DNA of 40,335 bases, taken from positions 98,330 through 138,664 of the forward strand of contig PNAJ01000142.1 of the NCBI GenBank assembly GCA_003170295.1, read 5' to 3'. A model generated the notes under the pieces. The model was given only the letters and a program-made list of their open reading frames with translations. It was not told the DNA's origin and did not search any database. The position numbers were made by a program, and so were the translations under genes. Origin of the DNA: Bryobacterales bacterium. Its GTDB lineage: Bacteria > Acidobacteriota > Terriglobia > Bryobacterales > Bryobacteraceae. This document shows positions 1 to 8,707 of this stretch, piece after piece. Each line of letters starts with the position of its first letter. Within the stretch, counting starts at the first letter, position 1.

Positions 1-779
1 GCGCCGCCGCCGTGACGGCCCATTCCGCCGTAAGTATCGACGATGATTTTGCGTCCGGTGAGGCCGGTATCGCCATGAGGTCCGCCGATGACGAAACGTC
101 CGGTGGGATTGATATGGAACTTGGTGTTCTTATCGATCATGTTCTTGGGGAGAATGGGATCGATGATGTGCTTCTTCACTTCGATACGGAGGGTTTCGGT
201 GGAAACATCGTCGTCATGCTGAGTGGAAACCACAACCGCGTCGATGCGAGCGGGCTTGCCGTCGATATACTCGACGCTGACCTGGCTTTTGCCATCGGGG
301 CGAAGAAATTTGAGAGTTCCGGCGCGGCGCACTTCACTCAACCGGCGGACCAATTTGTGAGCCAGCATCACGGGAAGAGGCATTAGCTCCGGGGTTTCAT
401 TGCAGGCAAAGCCGAACATCAGGCCCTGATCGCCCGCGCCGCCGGTATCGACGCCCATGGCGATGTCGGGGGACTGGCTCTGGATGGTGTTGAGGACGCC
501 GCAGGTCTTGGAATCGAAACCCATGTCGGCGTCGGTGTAGCCGATGTCGCTGATCACCTGACGCACCAGCTTCGGAACATCGACGTACGTTTTGGTGGTG
601 ATCTCCCCAGAAACCACGCAGATTCCGGTGGTGACGAGAACCTCGCAGGCCACGCGGCCCGTCGGGTCCTCGGTGAGCACCGCGTCGAGCACGGCGTCCG
701 AGATCTGATCCGCCATCTTGTCCGGGTGACCCTCGGTCACGGATTCGGACGTAAAAATATGCCGCATTTTTTCTGCCAC
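1..779 (-). CDS. metK: S-adenosylmethionine synthetase, 5' part (runs off the window)
   Basis: Makes S-adenosylmethionine from methionine and ATP in the cytoplasm. The first 259 codons are present and the frame stays open to base 3; the family is about 390 residues, so roughly the N-terminal two thirds is here. Seen directly: the ATP-site stretch [17 protein letters not shown] near the N-terminus, [16 protein letters not shown] in the middle, and [13 protein letters not shown] at the window edge, all hallmark MetK segments. I chose GTG at 777-779 because GGAGGAG lies 9 nt upstream on the minus strand. An in-frame ATG at 765-767 is possible but lacks this spacing. No SAM riboswitch fold is apparent in the short leader before the divergent gene at 865. 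Confidence 0.97.
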   Translation of the reverse strand, partial: MAEKMRHIFTSESVTEGHPDKMADQISDAVLDAVLTEDPTGRVACEVLVTTGICVVSGEITTKTYVDVPKLVRQVISDIGYTDADMGFDSKTCGVLNTIQSQSPDIAMGVDTGGAGDQGLMFGFACNETPELMPLPVMLAHKLVRRLSEVRRAGTLKFLRPDGKSQVSVEYIDGKPARIDAVVVSTQHDDDVSTETLRIEVKKHIIDPILPKNMIDKNTKFHINPTGRFVIGGPHGDTGLTGRKIIVDTYGGMGRHGGG

Positions 780-852
780 GCTGAAAGACTCCTCCAAGGG
801 GTTTATGCTTCGGTTTACCGGGGGAAACCAAAAACTCAAGTGTAACACGGCG

Positions 853-864
853 TATACTGGATGC
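853..864 (+). promoter_or_regulatory. -10 box placing a likely leaderless start for the DUF433 gene
   Basis: TATACT at 853-858 is followed by 6 nt and then ATG at 865, so transcription would be expected to begin at the start codon. No convincing -35 hexamer and no Shine-Dalgarno sequence are visible. Confidence 0.4.
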
Positions 865-1176
865 ATGGAGTACGTCGAACAGCGCAATGGCGGGTATTAT
901 GTGGCGGGGACTCGGGTGTCGCTGGATTCGGTGGTGTATGGGTTTCTCCGAGGGGAGTCGCCGGAGGGCATTGCTGATTCGTTCCAAGCGTTGACGGTGG
1001 AACAGATCAACGGAGCTATCGCGTTCTACCTTGCGAATCGTCCGATGATTGACGAATATCTTCGCCAACAGAGGATCGAGTACGAAAGGCTTTACGAGGA
1101 AGCCCGAGCAAAAGATCCTGCTTTTTACGCGAAGCTCGACGCAGCCAGGGAAGCAGCCTTAGCCCGACGCTCTTAG
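865..1176 (+). CDS. DUF433 domain protein, probable antitoxin
   Basis: A 103-residue protein. The N-terminal segment [28 protein letters not shown] is typical of DUF433 small helix-turn-helix proteins, known as antitoxin-like partners of DUF5615 PIN-like proteins. The C-terminal half is a charged helix rich in Glu, Arg and Ala. The frame is open further upstream to 805, but I chose ATG 865 because domain homology begins there and a TATACT box sits 6 nt before it. Its last bases overlap the stop of the DUF5615 gene on the other strand (1173-1176). The usual arrangement for this pair is tandem on one strand, so the tail-to-tail layout is odd. Family membership is a pattern call; antitoxin function is inferred. 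Confidence 0.8.
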   Translation: MEYVEQRNGGYYVAGTRVSLDSVVYGFLRGESPEGIADSFQALTVEQINGAIAFYLANRPMIDEYLRQQRIEYERLYEEARAKDPAFYAKLDAAREAALARRS

Positions 1177-1532
1177 CTTCCCGCCCGGATCCATCGAATC
1201 TGATTCTCCAGCGCTTCAGCACTGAAGTCCTTCCACATCGCTACGATCTCGGCGATCGCCCGCGCCACTTCGACCGATTGCGGCACAATAACGAGACCAG
1301 GAATATTGTAAGCGCCGACGAATCTCCAGAAGTGGCGAGGCATGGTGTTGACATCGCTCGAAACGATGATCCGGCCCGTAGCCACCCCAAGGGCCAGCAC
1401 CTCGGGATCAGGCAGCCCTTGGATGTCTCCTTCTCTCGCGGTTAGAAAATCCATAGTTGGCTCCCGCTTGCGTACCCCGACGACGATGTCCTCATTCAAA
1501 TCCGCATCGGCGATGAATTTTGGTCGTGACAC
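1173..1532 (-). CDS. DUF5615 PIN-like protein, probable toxin
   Basis: A 119-residue protein with the architecture of DUF5615 PIN-like nucleases. It has FIADADLN at the N-terminus (Asp9, Asp11), PDPEVLALGVATGRIIVSSD in the centre (Asp42, Glu44, Asp60) and then NTMPRHFW. These acidic residues are the expected metal-binding set of a PIN fold. The start is GTG at 1530-1532 with no Shine-Dalgarno site; a TACACC stretch lies 7 nt upstream. The gene is convergent with the DUF433 gene and the two stop codons share the tetranucleotide at 1173-1176. RNase toxin activity is inferred from the family. Confidence 0.8.
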   Translation of the reverse strand: MSRPKFIADADLNEDIVVGVRKREPTMDFLTAREGDIQGLPDPEVLALGVATGRIIVSSDVNTMPRHFWRFVGAYNIPGLVIVPQSVEVARAIAEIVAMWKDFSAEALENQIRWIRAGS

Positions 1533-1607
1533 CGGCCCAGGTGTAACGAAAACTTCGCGGAACAGTATCCTGAATCTTTCGTCTTACTCTTAACCGAGGT
1601 GTTTGAG

Positions 1608-4007
1608 ATGCACGACTTGCGTTATGCTTTCCGCCTGATTCGCCAGAACTGGGGATTTTCGCTCACTGTTATTGCGATCCTTGCCCTCTGCATCGGGGCC
1701 AATACTGCCGTTCTTGCCGTCGTCAATGGCGCGATGATGCGGCCGCTTCCTTATCCTGAGCCGGAGCGGCTCACGCAAGTTATTGTGAAATATCACTATG
1801 AGGGCAAAGAGGGCACCAAGGACAACTTCAACGGCGCCAGTTGGGAGGCTATCCGCGATCGCGCGTCGTCCATCGATGCTGCTGTCTACTCCGACAGCGC
1901 CACCGGGGTCAACCTCGGCGTCAATGGCGATGGGGTCTATGTGAGACAGCAGCGGGTCTGCGCAGGGTTTTTCCGCGTGCTTGGCGTTGCTCCGATGATC
2001 GGACGCGAGTTTTCGCCCGACGAGGACCGTTCCGGCGGAGCGCCCGTCGTGATTCTGAGTCACGCGCTCTGGCAGAAATATTTCCATGGCGACCCTGGCG
2101 TCGCGGGCCGGGGAATTTTGCTCCGCGGTGAGCCTTACACGGTGGTCGGTATCATGCCCGCGGGCTTTCGGTCCAATACCAAAGCGGACGTCTGGACGCC
2201 CATCCGCCCGTCTCGGAACGGCGAAGGCGGCGGAACGAACTATCACATCATCGCGCGGCTGAAGCTTGGCGTTACGTGGCAACAAGCCTCGGCGCAGCTT
2301 GCCGTGATCACCGACGATCTGAAACGCGAGGGTGTTTTTGGCAAGGCTGTGGATCTGCGCATGGACATTATCCCGTTCCTTCAGGGCCTGACTAGCGACC
2401 TGCGGCAACCTCTGATGCTGCTTTGGGCCGCCGTCGGATTTGTGTTCATCCTCGGCTGCGTCAACATCGGAGGCATGCTGCTCGCGCGAGCCTCCGGACG
2501 CGTGGGAGAAATTGCAACGAGGCTGGCTCTGGGCGCTCCTTTCTCCCGAATCGTACGGCAGTTGTTGATCGAAAGCACCGCTCTCGGCCTGATCGGCGGA
2601 CTGGCAGGAGCGGTGGCCGGATGGGGAGCGCTCGCCGCGTTGCGCGAATTTGGCGCCCTGACGTTTCCGTTTCTCGAAACGGTGGAACTTGACTGGCGAG
2701 TGCTCGGGGGCACGCTCGCGTTGACGCTGATCGCGGGCATCGGCTTCGGGCTCGCGCCAGCGTGGCAGGCGACGAGGGTCGACCTTCGCTCCGCCCAATC
2801 CGGCAGCCGCGGCGTCGCGGGACGCAAGCGATTTATTTCATTGGGAGCGCTGGTGGGCGGGCAGGTCGCGCTCACGGTTCCTCTTCTATTCGGCGCGGGT
2901 CTGTTCCTCCGCACGTTTCTCCATTTGTGGAACATGAACCCCGGTTTCGATCCCGATCGCGTTTTGACCGCCAAGTTTTCGCTCCAGGACGCCCGATACA
3001 AGACCGCGGCGCAGATGACACAGCTCTACGACAAAGCCATTGCGCGGCTGCACGAAACTCCCGGCATCGAGGCCGCCGCGGTTTCGCTGACCCTTCCTTA
3101 TGAACGGGCGCTCAACGATAACGTCAAGGTTACCGGTTTGGAACGCGCGGTCATCACCAACCTGACGTACGTCACGCCAGAGTACTTCACGGCGCTCCGC
3201 ATCCCGATGCTGCGCGGACGTGCCTTCTCCATCGCGGATTCCGGCGAATCGGCGAAGGTCACGATCGTCAATCAGGCGTTCGTGAAACGCTACTTCAAGG
3301 ATGGCGACCCTCTGGGCAAGCAGATCAACCGAGGGGTGATCGTGGGCGTTGCCGGCGATGTACTTGAAGCCCAGGCCGGCTGGGGCGATTTTGGACCTGT
3401 AGCGGCCATCCCGATGGTTTACATTCCGGCGGCTCAAACCGAACATTTGAGTTTGCTGCACACCTGGTTTTCACCGAGCTGGATCGTGCGCAGTTCGCTC
3501 GACGGCGCGCAGGTGACCAAGGCGATTGAAGACGCCGCGCGCTCCGCCGATCCGACGCTGCCCTTGGCGGCCTTCCGTTCCGTGCGCGACGTGAAGACAA
3601 ATGCGCTCACATTGCAGCGGCTGTTGGCCGTGCTTGCGGGTACGATCGGCGCGCTTGCGATGATCCTTTCCGCGATGGGAATTTATGGGCTGATTTCGAA
3701 CCTGGTGACGGAGCGAACCAAGGAACTGGGCATTCGTATGGCTCTGGGGTCGAGCGTTGGCGCGGCCATCCAGGTCGCTCTGCGGCCGGGGTTGATTTGG
3801 GTGCTGTGCGGAGTTGCGGCGGGCGCTGCGGCGGCGCTGGGATTCGAGCGATTCCTGAAAAGTTTCCTCTGGGGAGTGCAGCCGGGCGATCCAATCACGC
3901 TCGTTGGCGTGGGTTTAGGATTGCTGTTGGCGACGGCGCTGGCGAGTCTGATTCCCGCGTCGCGAATTGCGCGGTTGAATCCGGCGGACACGCTGCGGAG
4001 CGAGTAA
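1608..4007 (+). CDS. Orphan FtsX/MacB-like ABC permease (acidobacterial duplicated orphan permease type)
   Basis: About 800 residues with two FtsX-type permease repeats and MacB-like periplasmic domains. An N-terminal membrane helix (about residues 14-36) is followed by a large extracytoplasmic region, then the first permease block with GEIATRLALGAP near residue 300. A second periplasmic region and the C-terminal block with TERTKELGIRMALGSS follow, and the protein ends NPADTLRSE. That duplicated layout without an adjacent ATPase gene matches the large ADOP permeases abundant in Acidobacteria. The substrate is unknown. I prefer ATG 1608 because GAGG (1596-1599) lies 8 nt before it; the frame is also open to a GTG at 1599. 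No PadR gene is adjacent, although such permeases are often PadR-linked. Confidence 0.88.
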   Translation: MHDLRYAFRLIRQNWGFSLTVIAILALCIGANTAVLAVVNGAMMRPLPYPEPERLTQVIVKYHYEGKEGTKDNFNGASWEAIRDRASSIDAAVYSDSATGVNLGVNGDGVYVRQQRVCAGFFRVLGVAPMIGREFSPDEDRSGGAPVVILSHALWQKYFHGDPGVAGRGILLRGEPYTVVGIMPAGFRSNTKADVWTPIRPSRNGEGGGTNYHIIARLKLGVTWQQASAQLAVITDDLKREGVFGKAVDLRMDIIPFLQGLTSDLRQPLMLLWAAVGFVFILGCVNIGGMLLARASGRVGEIATRLALGAPFSRIVRQLLIESTALGLIGGLAGAVAGWGALAALREFGALTFPFLETVELDWRVLGGTLALTLIAGIGFGLAPAWQATRVDLRSAQSGSRGVAGRKRFISLGALVGGQVALTVPLLFGAGLFLRTFLHLWNMNPGFDPDRVLTAKFSLQDARYKTAAQMTQLYDKAIARLHETPGIEAAAVSLTLPYERALNDNVKVTGLERAVITNLTYVTPEYFTALRIPMLRGRAFSIADSGESAKVTIVNQAFVKRYFKDGDPLGKQINRGVIVGVAGDVLEAQAGWGDFGPVAAIPMVYIPAAQTEHLSLLHTWFSPSWIVRSSLDGAQVTKAIEDAARSADPTLPLAAFRSVRDVKTNALTLQRLLAVLAGTIGALAMILSAMGIYGLISNLVTERTKELGIRMALGSSVGAAIQVALRPGLIWVLCGVAAGAAAALGFERFLKSFLWGVQPGDPITLVGVGLGLLLATALASLIPASRIARLNPADTLRSE

Positions 4008-4134
4008 CGCGGGTTCCAACAAATCTATCTTCTTTTTTGTCTTAAGCTTAGCGGCTTTGCGTGAACTGCCTTGTTCCGTTCTTCGAGTACCCTCCCATCA
4101 GAAGGAGTCTCCACCGGGGCTCTTTTGACAGTTT

Positions 4135-4150
4135 TTTCCTGCGCAGGAAA
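4135..4150. other. Perfect 16-bp palindrome in an intergenic gap
   Basis: TTTCCTGCGCAGGAAA reads the same on both strands. GACA and TGTC flank it a few bases away and TTGACA lies just upstream at 4125-4130. It could be an operator or a small hairpin. I see no convincing gene in 4008-4434: the open frames there lack coding character and run into a repeat. Confidence 0.35.
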
Positions 4151-4295
4151 TGTCGTATTGCGGTGGTCCTGAGCCTCTGGAAATGGAGGTATCTTGGGAT
4201 CGATCTCATAAAATCACGGGTAAAACCGAGGATTCAGAGGGTTGTAACCGGAAGGTTGGACTTGTTCCAATCCTAGCGGGTAACTCGATCCATTG

Positions 4296-4328
4296 GCGGC
4301 CGGTTGATCTCACAAGTCAGCCGGCCGC
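4296..4328. terminator. Strong 12-bp hairpin between convergent genes
   Basis: GCGGCCGGTTGA (4296-4307) pairs with TCAGCCGGCCGC (4317-4328) around a 9-nt loop, with one G-T pair. A short T run follows about 7 nt downstream (GACTTTTC). It may stop transcription from the permease gene, but the weak T tract leaves this uncertain. Confidence 0.4.
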
Positions 4329-4368
4329 GCGCGACTTTTCGCAAGGCTGTAGTGTGTCTCCGGGTTTC

Positions 4369-4409
4369 GTGGCGCGAGCTTCAGCTTGCAGCGTCGGCTT
4401 CAGCCGACG
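4369..4409 (+). repeat. 41-bp paired-hairpin repeat, family 1, copy A
   Basis: Two small inverted repeats lie side by side: GCGAGCTTCAGCTTGC, then GTCGGCTTCAGCCGAC, each built around the core GCTTCAGC. The inverted copy at 33302-33342 differs at one of 41 positions. Both copies lie between convergent genes, close to the stop codon of the minus-strand gene. Confidence 0.85.
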
Positions 4410-4434
4410 TCTTCGCCTTTTTCAACATCCCGCC

Positions 4435-5382
4435 TCATGAGCTGGCCTGATTCAGCGTCTCGATCGACGCCTTATCCAAGTCGAGGTTCGTTGCATCCAC
4501 CAGATCGTGAAGTTGCTCGAGCGAGGTTGCGCTGGCGATTGGCGCGGTGATACTTGGCCGTGCGATCAGCCATGCGAGCGCCACTTTGCCCGGCGTCGAG
4601 TGGTGAGTCTTCGCTACCTCGTCGAGCGCGGCCAGGATGCGAAACCCTCGGTCATCTAGATATTTTTTCACACCGGCGCCGCGGGGGCTCTTGCCGAGAT
4701 CGGCTTCCGAGCGGTATTTGCCAGTCAAGAATCCGCTGGCTAACCCGTAGTAGGGAACTACACCGAGCCCTTCCTTTAAGATCAGCGGCTCCAGCGTCGA
4801 TTCGTATTCCGCGCGTTCGTAGAGATTGTACTTCGGCTGCAAGCTTTGATACGACGGGAGCCCGTGCCGCTTGCTCACCTTCAGAGCTTCGGCAAGCCGG
4901 TCCGCGCTGTAGTTCGACGCGCCGATGGCCCGGATCTTGCCTTGCTTGATGAGTTGCGCGTAGGCGTCCAGCGTTTCTTCGAGCGGAGTCGACGGATCGT
5001 CCTCGTGGGATTGATAGAGGTCGATGGTATCGGTTTGTAATCGCCGCAGCGAATCTTCTGCGGCATGAAGAATATAATCCTTCTTCAGACCTTTGCCGGC
5101 GGGCATCTGCATGCCGACCTTTGTCGCCAGCACAATTTTCGAGCGCTTGCCTGATTGCTTCAACCAGTTTCCGATGATGGTCTCCGATTCGCCGCCGGTG
5201 TGGCCGGGCACCCAGGTCGAATAGATGTCCGCGGTGTCGATAAAATTCAGACCGGCGTCGACGAACGCGTCGAGAATCTTGAAAGAGGAGGGTTGATCGA
5301 TGGTCCAGCCGAAGACGTTGCCTCCCAACATAAGAGGAGAGACTTCGAGTCCTGAATGTCCGAGCTTACGAGTATGCGCCAT
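4435..5382 (-). CDS. Aldo/keto reductase
   Basis: A cytoplasmic NADPH-dependent carbonyl reductase of 315 residues, the usual length for a TIM-barrel AKR. The catalytic tetrad is visible: Asp49 and Tyr54 in FIDTADIY, Lys88 in LATKVGM, and His126 in LYQSHEDD. The cofactor-side stretch ASNYSADRL and a late GLGVVPYYGLASGFLTGKYR match the YajO/YghZ-like branch. The gene starts 16 nt after the stop of the small secreted-protein gene at 5399-5770, so the two may share a transcript. The substrate cannot be read from sequence; the neighbour gives no hint of a pathway. Confidence 0.93.
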   Translation of the reverse strand: MAHTRKLGHSGLEVSPLMLGGNVFGWTIDQPSSFKILDAFVDAGLNFIDTADIYSTWVPGHTGGESETIIGNWLKQSGKRSKIVLATKVGMQMPAGKGLKKDYILHAAEDSLRRLQTDTIDLYQSHEDDPSTPLEETLDAYAQLIKQGKIRAIGASNYSADRLAEALKVSKRHGLPSYQSLQPKYNLYERAEYESTLEPLILKEGLGVVPYYGLASGFLTGKYRSEADLGKSPRGAGVKKYLDDRGFRILAALDEVAKTHHSTPGKVALAWLIARPSITAPIASATSLEQLHDLVDATNLDLDKASIETLNQASS

Positions 5383-5398
5383 TTACCTATAGTTTCGT

Positions 5399-5770
5399 CT
5401 ATTTCTTGTGGGACGGCGTCCCTCTGGAGCCGACCCAGGTTCCTTTGCCGAGGTCACCGAACGTGACGGTTCCCTTGAGGCCGTCGTCCGCCGCCGTTCC
5501 CGTGTAATGGACCAGAATGATGTGCTCATTTTCGATGACGCGCATCTCGAATTCAACGGCGGAGTCCTTTACAGTGCCACTGACCTTCGATTCGCCGAAC
5601 TTGCCGGCGTAGATGCCCGAAAGCTCCTCGCCTTTCTGCTTCAGCTCGAATTTCTGCGTGCGTGGCGCGCCGTAACCTTCGACTTGAACTTCCCATTTGC
5701 CGGAGAGATTTTGGCTCCCGCCGGCGAGCCCGAGGGCCGACAGGATGACAACGATCCCCAAGTTTTTCAT
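5399..5770 (-). CDS. Small secreted protein of unknown function
   Basis: A 123-residue protein. Residues 1 to about 19 (MKNLGIVVILSALGLAGGS) form a signal peptide. The mature part has the pattern LSGKWEVQVEG...KFELKQKGEELSGIYAGKFGESKVSGTVKDSAVEFEM, which looks like a small lipocalin-like beta barrel common in Acidobacteria; I do not recognise a named family. The start is settled by GGAGG at 5776-5780, 5 nt before ATG 5770. An ATG at 5782 overlaps that ribosome-binding site and is rejected. It lies upstream of the aldo/keto reductase gene. The protein at 32799-33263 has a similar plan. Confidence 0.75.
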   Translation of the reverse strand: MKNLGIVVILSALGLAGGSQNLSGKWEVQVEGYGAPRTQKFELKQKGEELSGIYAGKFGESKVSGTVKDSAVEFEMRVIENEHIILVHYTGTAADDGLKGTVTFGDLGKGTWVGSRGTPSHKK

Positions 5771-5785
5771 AACAACCTCCATATA

Positions 5786-5814
5786 TAGATAGTCGATTGG
5801 CGAGGGAGGGTCAA
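5786..5814 (-). promoter_or_regulatory. Predicted sigma70-type promoter for the secreted-protein/aldo-keto reductase unit
   Basis: On the minus strand TTGACC (5809-5814), 17 nt, then TATCTA (5786-5791). The expected transcript start falls at or just before the GGAGG of the gene starting at 5770, giving a very short leader. Confidence 0.55.
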
Positions 5815-5835
5815 TCCCGCCGTGGCGGTAGGAGA

Positions 5836-5912
<77 letters not shown>

Positions 5913-5980
5913 GCTGAGGGTCACTTCGGTCAGTTACTAAAATATCACAAGGTGGGCCCGGCAGGGTAATATGGGAGGCA

Positions 5981-7126
5981 GTGAAAATCACGGCGATCGA
6001 TACATTTATTGCTGGTAATCCCTGGAAAAACTGGCTTTTTGCCCGCGTTTCGACCGATGAAGGCATTCACGGGGTGGGCGAAGGAACGCTCAACTATTTC
6101 GGCCGCACGGTGGAAGCCGCGATTCATGAACTCTCGCCGCTGGTTCTCGGGATGGACCCGTTTCAGGTCGAGACGATCAGCCAGAAGCTGATCCGCGACG
6201 TCTATTCGGAGGGCGCGCAGATCCACATGTGCGCCGTCGCCGCGATTGAGATCGCCCTGTGGGACATCATCGGCAAGGCGACCAATCAGCCTATTTATAA
6301 TTTGTGGGGCGGCCGGTGTCACGAAAAGCTTCGCGCGTATGCGAATGGCTGGTATCGAGGTCCACGCACTCCGGAAAGCTTCGCGGCGAAGGCGAAGATC
6401 GTCGCCGGACGCGGCTACACGGCACTGAAGTTCGATCCGTTCGGCAATAACTGGCGGATGCTGCCGCGCAATGAATTCGACCTGAGTCTCGACATCATCA
6501 CCGCGGTGCGGGAGGCGGTCGGCGCTGGCGTCGATTTGCTGATCGAGGGGCATTGCCGCTTCAACGTGGCGACTGCGGTGGAATTCTCGATGGCGATGCA
6601 TCCCCAGCGGCCGGCGTGGTTCGAGGAGCCGGTGCCGCACACAAATACCATGGCGATGGTGGAGGTCGCGCGGCGGAGTCCGGTGCCGGTCGCGACGGGG
6701 GAAAGTCTTTCGAGCAAGCAGCAATTTGCGGATTTGCTGCAACATAATGCCGTCAGCATTTTGCAACCGGAGCCGCTGAACCTCGGCGGCTTGTTCGCCA
6801 CGCGTAAAATCGCCGACATGGTGGATGCGCACTACGGCGTGATCGCGCCGCACAGCGCGCAGGGACCAATCTGCTCGGCGGCGTGCGTGCAGTTGAATGC
6901 GTCGCTGCCGAATTTCTTCATCCACGAGATTTTCGACGAGTTCAACGAACCTTGGGAGAAACACATCGTCACGCATCCAGTCGAAGTTGTCGACGGCTAT
7001 ATAAAAGTGCCGGAGGCGCCCGGGCTCGGGACGGATCTGAATCTCGAAGAGATCGCGAAGCATCCGTATCAGCAGGAAAATTCGCTGCCGCTGTTTAAGG
7101 CGGGGTGGGAGAAAAGGTCCCGGTAG
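5981..7126 (+). CDS. Mandelate racemase/muconate lactonizing-type enolase-superfamily enzyme, galactonate dehydratase-like
   Basis: A 381-residue protein. It has the N-terminal capping domain (MKITAIDTFI...VSTDEGIHGVGEGT) and the barrel with metal ligands in sequence: Glu189 in LLIEGHCRF, Glu215 in WFEEPVPH and Glu241 in VATGESL. His191 and His291 (GVIAPHSAQGP) are placed like the acid/base histidines of D-galactonate and related acid-sugar dehydratases. The likely reaction is dehydration of a sugar acid to a 2-keto-3-deoxy acid; the exact substrate is unknown. The start is GTG 5981. TAATAT (5967-5972) lies 8 nt upstream and GGAGG is only 2 nt from the GTG, so a leaderless start is plausible. 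The KDPG-aldolase-type gene at 12757 could act on such products but is not linked. Confidence 0.85.
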   Translation: MKITAIDTFIAGNPWKNWLFARVSTDEGIHGVGEGTLNYFGRTVEAAIHELSPLVLGMDPFQVETISQKLIRDVYSEGAQIHMCAVAAIEIALWDIIGKATNQPIYNLWGGRCHEKLRAYANGWYRGPRTPESFAAKAKIVAGRGYTALKFDPFGNNWRMLPRNEFDLSLDIITAVREAVGAGVDLLIEGHCRFNVATAVEFSMAMHPQRPAWFEEPVPHTNTMAMVEVARRSPVPVATGESLSSKQQFADLLQHNAVSILQPEPLNLGGLFATRKIADMVDAHYGVIAPHSAQGPICSAACVQLNASLPNFFIHEIFDEFNEPWEKHIVTHPVEVVDGYIKVPEAPGLGTDLNLEEIAKHPYQQENSLPLFKAGWEKRSR

Positions 7127-7238
7127 GCCTCATCAAATTTCTGCTATCCTTTATATGGATGTGTTTCCTGCCTCCGCGTCAGCGGATGTTCTGCAAGGTT
7201 CCCCGCTATTGTTTTGCGCCTGAACTGAAATCCCTCGA

Positions 7239-8276
7239 ATGAAGTCCAACGTACAGATCAGCCGTGGCATTGAGTCGCTCTTCGGGACTCGGGATGAGAA
7301 TATTCGTCTGATCGAGGACGGGCTGAAGGTGCGGACGCGCCTGCTGAACGACTCGCTTGAGATCGAGGGCGAGGACGCGGCGGTGGAGCGGGCTTCCTCG
7401 ATTCTGAACGATTATGCGGCGCTGGTGAAGGAAGGGCACGTTTTTCACAATGGCGATCTGAACAGTTTCTTGCGCGTGGTGACGGCGGATTCGGAAACCA
7501 CTCTGCGGGGGCTGGTCGACAGCGGCAAGCAGCGCAGTTTCGGAAAGAAAATTGTCACCCCGAAGACCATGAATCAGCGTCGTTACGTCGACGCGATTGA
7601 ACGAAACGATCTGGTGTTCGGCATCGGCCCGGCGGGCACGGGGAAGACGTACCTTGCGGTGGCGATGGCGGTTTCGGCGCTGTTATCGAAGCGGGTGACG
7701 CGTATCATTCTGACTCGTCCGGCAGTGGAGGCGGGCGAAAGGCTAGGGTTCTTGCCCGGCACGCTGCAAGAGAAGGTCGACCCGTACCTGCGTCCTTTGT
7801 ACGACGCACTCTACGACATGCTCGATCCGGAAAAAGTGAAGATGCTGCTGGAGCGGAACACGATTGAGGTCGCTCCCCTGGCGTTTATGCGCGGGCGCAC
7901 GCTGAGCGATGCGTTCATCATTATGGATGAGGCGCAGAACTCGACTCCGGAGCAGATGAAGATGGCTCTCACGCGCCAGGGCTTCAATTCGAAGATGGTG
8001 GTGACGGGCGACACGACGCAGATCGATTTGCCGGGCGGATTGCGGAGCGGATTGATTGAAGTGGTGGACATTCTGCGCGGCGTGGAAGGAATCAGCTTCG
8101 TGCAGTTCGACGACAAAGACGTGGTGCGCCACAGTCTGGTGCAGAAAATCGTACGTGCTTACGAACGATATAACGAAGCGATCGGCGCCAACCGGCAGTT
8201 GTCGCTGAAGCTCACGGATCCCGCCGCGGGATCCGTGGCGACGGAACTCCCGCCTCGCGAAGCACCAGCCGCCTAA
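7239..8276 (+). CDS. PhoH-like ATPase
   Basis: A 345-residue PhoH-family protein. An N-terminal KH-like segment (residues 1-100) precedes a P-loop ATPase with Walker A GPAGTGKT at 130-137, the arginine-bearing RPAVEAGERLGFLPG at 160-174, and Walker B FIIMDEAQN at 226-234. It heads the conserved run phoH-like, ybeY, corC-like, era. That gene order is common in bacteria and ties PhoH to ribosome/RNA quality control. The gap to ybeY is only 8 bp. The 112 bp upstream contain TATCCT (7145-7150) as a possible -10 box and nothing else I can name; no Shine-Dalgarno site precedes the ATG. Confidence 0.95.
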   Translation: MKSNVQISRGIESLFGTRDENIRLIEDGLKVRTRLLNDSLEIEGEDAAVERASSILNDYAALVKEGHVFHNGDLNSFLRVVTADSETTLRGLVDSGKQRSFGKKIVTPKTMNQRRYVDAIERNDLVFGIGPAGTGKTYLAVAMAVSALLSKRVTRIILTRPAVEAGERLGFLPGTLQEKVDPYLRPLYDALYDMLDPEKVKMLLERNTIEVAPLAFMRGRTLSDAFIIMDEAQNSTPEQMKMALTRQGFNSKMVVTGDTTQIDLPGGLRSGLIEVVDILRGVEGISFVQFDDKDVVRHSLVQKIVRAYERYNEAIGANRQLSLKLTDPAAGSVATELPPREAPAA

Positions 8277-8284
8277 GGGCGATC

Positions 8285-8707
8285 ATGTCTCCAGACGACC
8301 CTCATCTATTGTTCCGTCATTCGTCGCGGCGCGTGCGAAGGACGCCGTTGCGCGATTTTTTGACGAAGCTCGAAAACCGCGTGGCGCGCGGACTCGCGAT
8401 TACCTGCTTAATCACAACCGATGCGGAACTGCGCCGGTTGAATCGTCAGTTTCGCGGAAAGAATCACGCAACCGACGTGTTGTCGTTTCCGCCGGATGAG
8501 ATGGCGATTTCGCTCGATCGCGCGGCGGCGCAGGCGAAGGAATTGGGTCATTCGATCGACGATGAACTGCGCATTCTGATGCTTCACGGCGTGCTGCATT
8601 TATGCGGCCTGGATCACGAAACCGATTCGGGTGAGATGCAGCGCGCGGAAACGCGATGGCGCAAACGGCTCGGCCTGCCTACGGGCCTGATTGAGCGTGC
8701 GCAATGA
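8285..8707 (+). CDS. ybeY: Endoribonuclease YbeY (16S rRNA 3' maturation)
   Basis: A 140-residue single-strand-specific metal-dependent RNase involved in 16S rRNA 3'-end processing and ribosome quality control. The zinc motif HGVLHLCGLDH gives His101, His105 and His111. The upstream NHATDVLSFP block at about residues 60-69 is the family signature. The usual GDI(V/F)IS stretch reads DEMAISL here, a mild deviation. The stop overlaps the next start in ATGA (8704-8707), indicating translational coupling to the corC-like gene. Confidence 0.95.
   Translation: MSPDDPHLLFRHSSRRVRRTPLRDFLTKLENRVARGLAITCLITTDAELRRLNRQFRGKNHATDVLSFPPDEMAISLDRAAAQAKELGHSIDDELRILMLHGVLHLCGLDHETDSGEMQRAETRWRKRLGLPTGLIERAQ

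Noticed and set aside
780..864. SAM riboswitch upstream of metK
   Set aside because: The metK leader is short, has a normal ribosome-binding site close to the start, and no riboswitch-like set of stems is visible.
397..1068. Minus-strand frame covering the metK start region
   Set aside because: Different frame from metK and Arg/His-rich; the true frame gives a textbook MetK sequence from GTG 779.
1590..2798. 402-codon open frame on the minus strand opposite the permease gene
   Set aside because: Antisense shadow of a GC-rich gene; its translation is low-complexity, Arg-rich and shows no motif, while the plus strand encodes a clear permease.
4150..4440. 96-codon plus-strand frame after the permease
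   Set aside because: Runs through a hairpin and the family 1 repeat, lacks a ribosome-binding site and has no domain; treated as intergenic.
5945..7063. 372-codon minus-strand frame opposite the enolase-superfamily gene
   Set aside because: Arg/His-rich shadow with no recognisable domain; the opposite strand has full metal-binding motifs.
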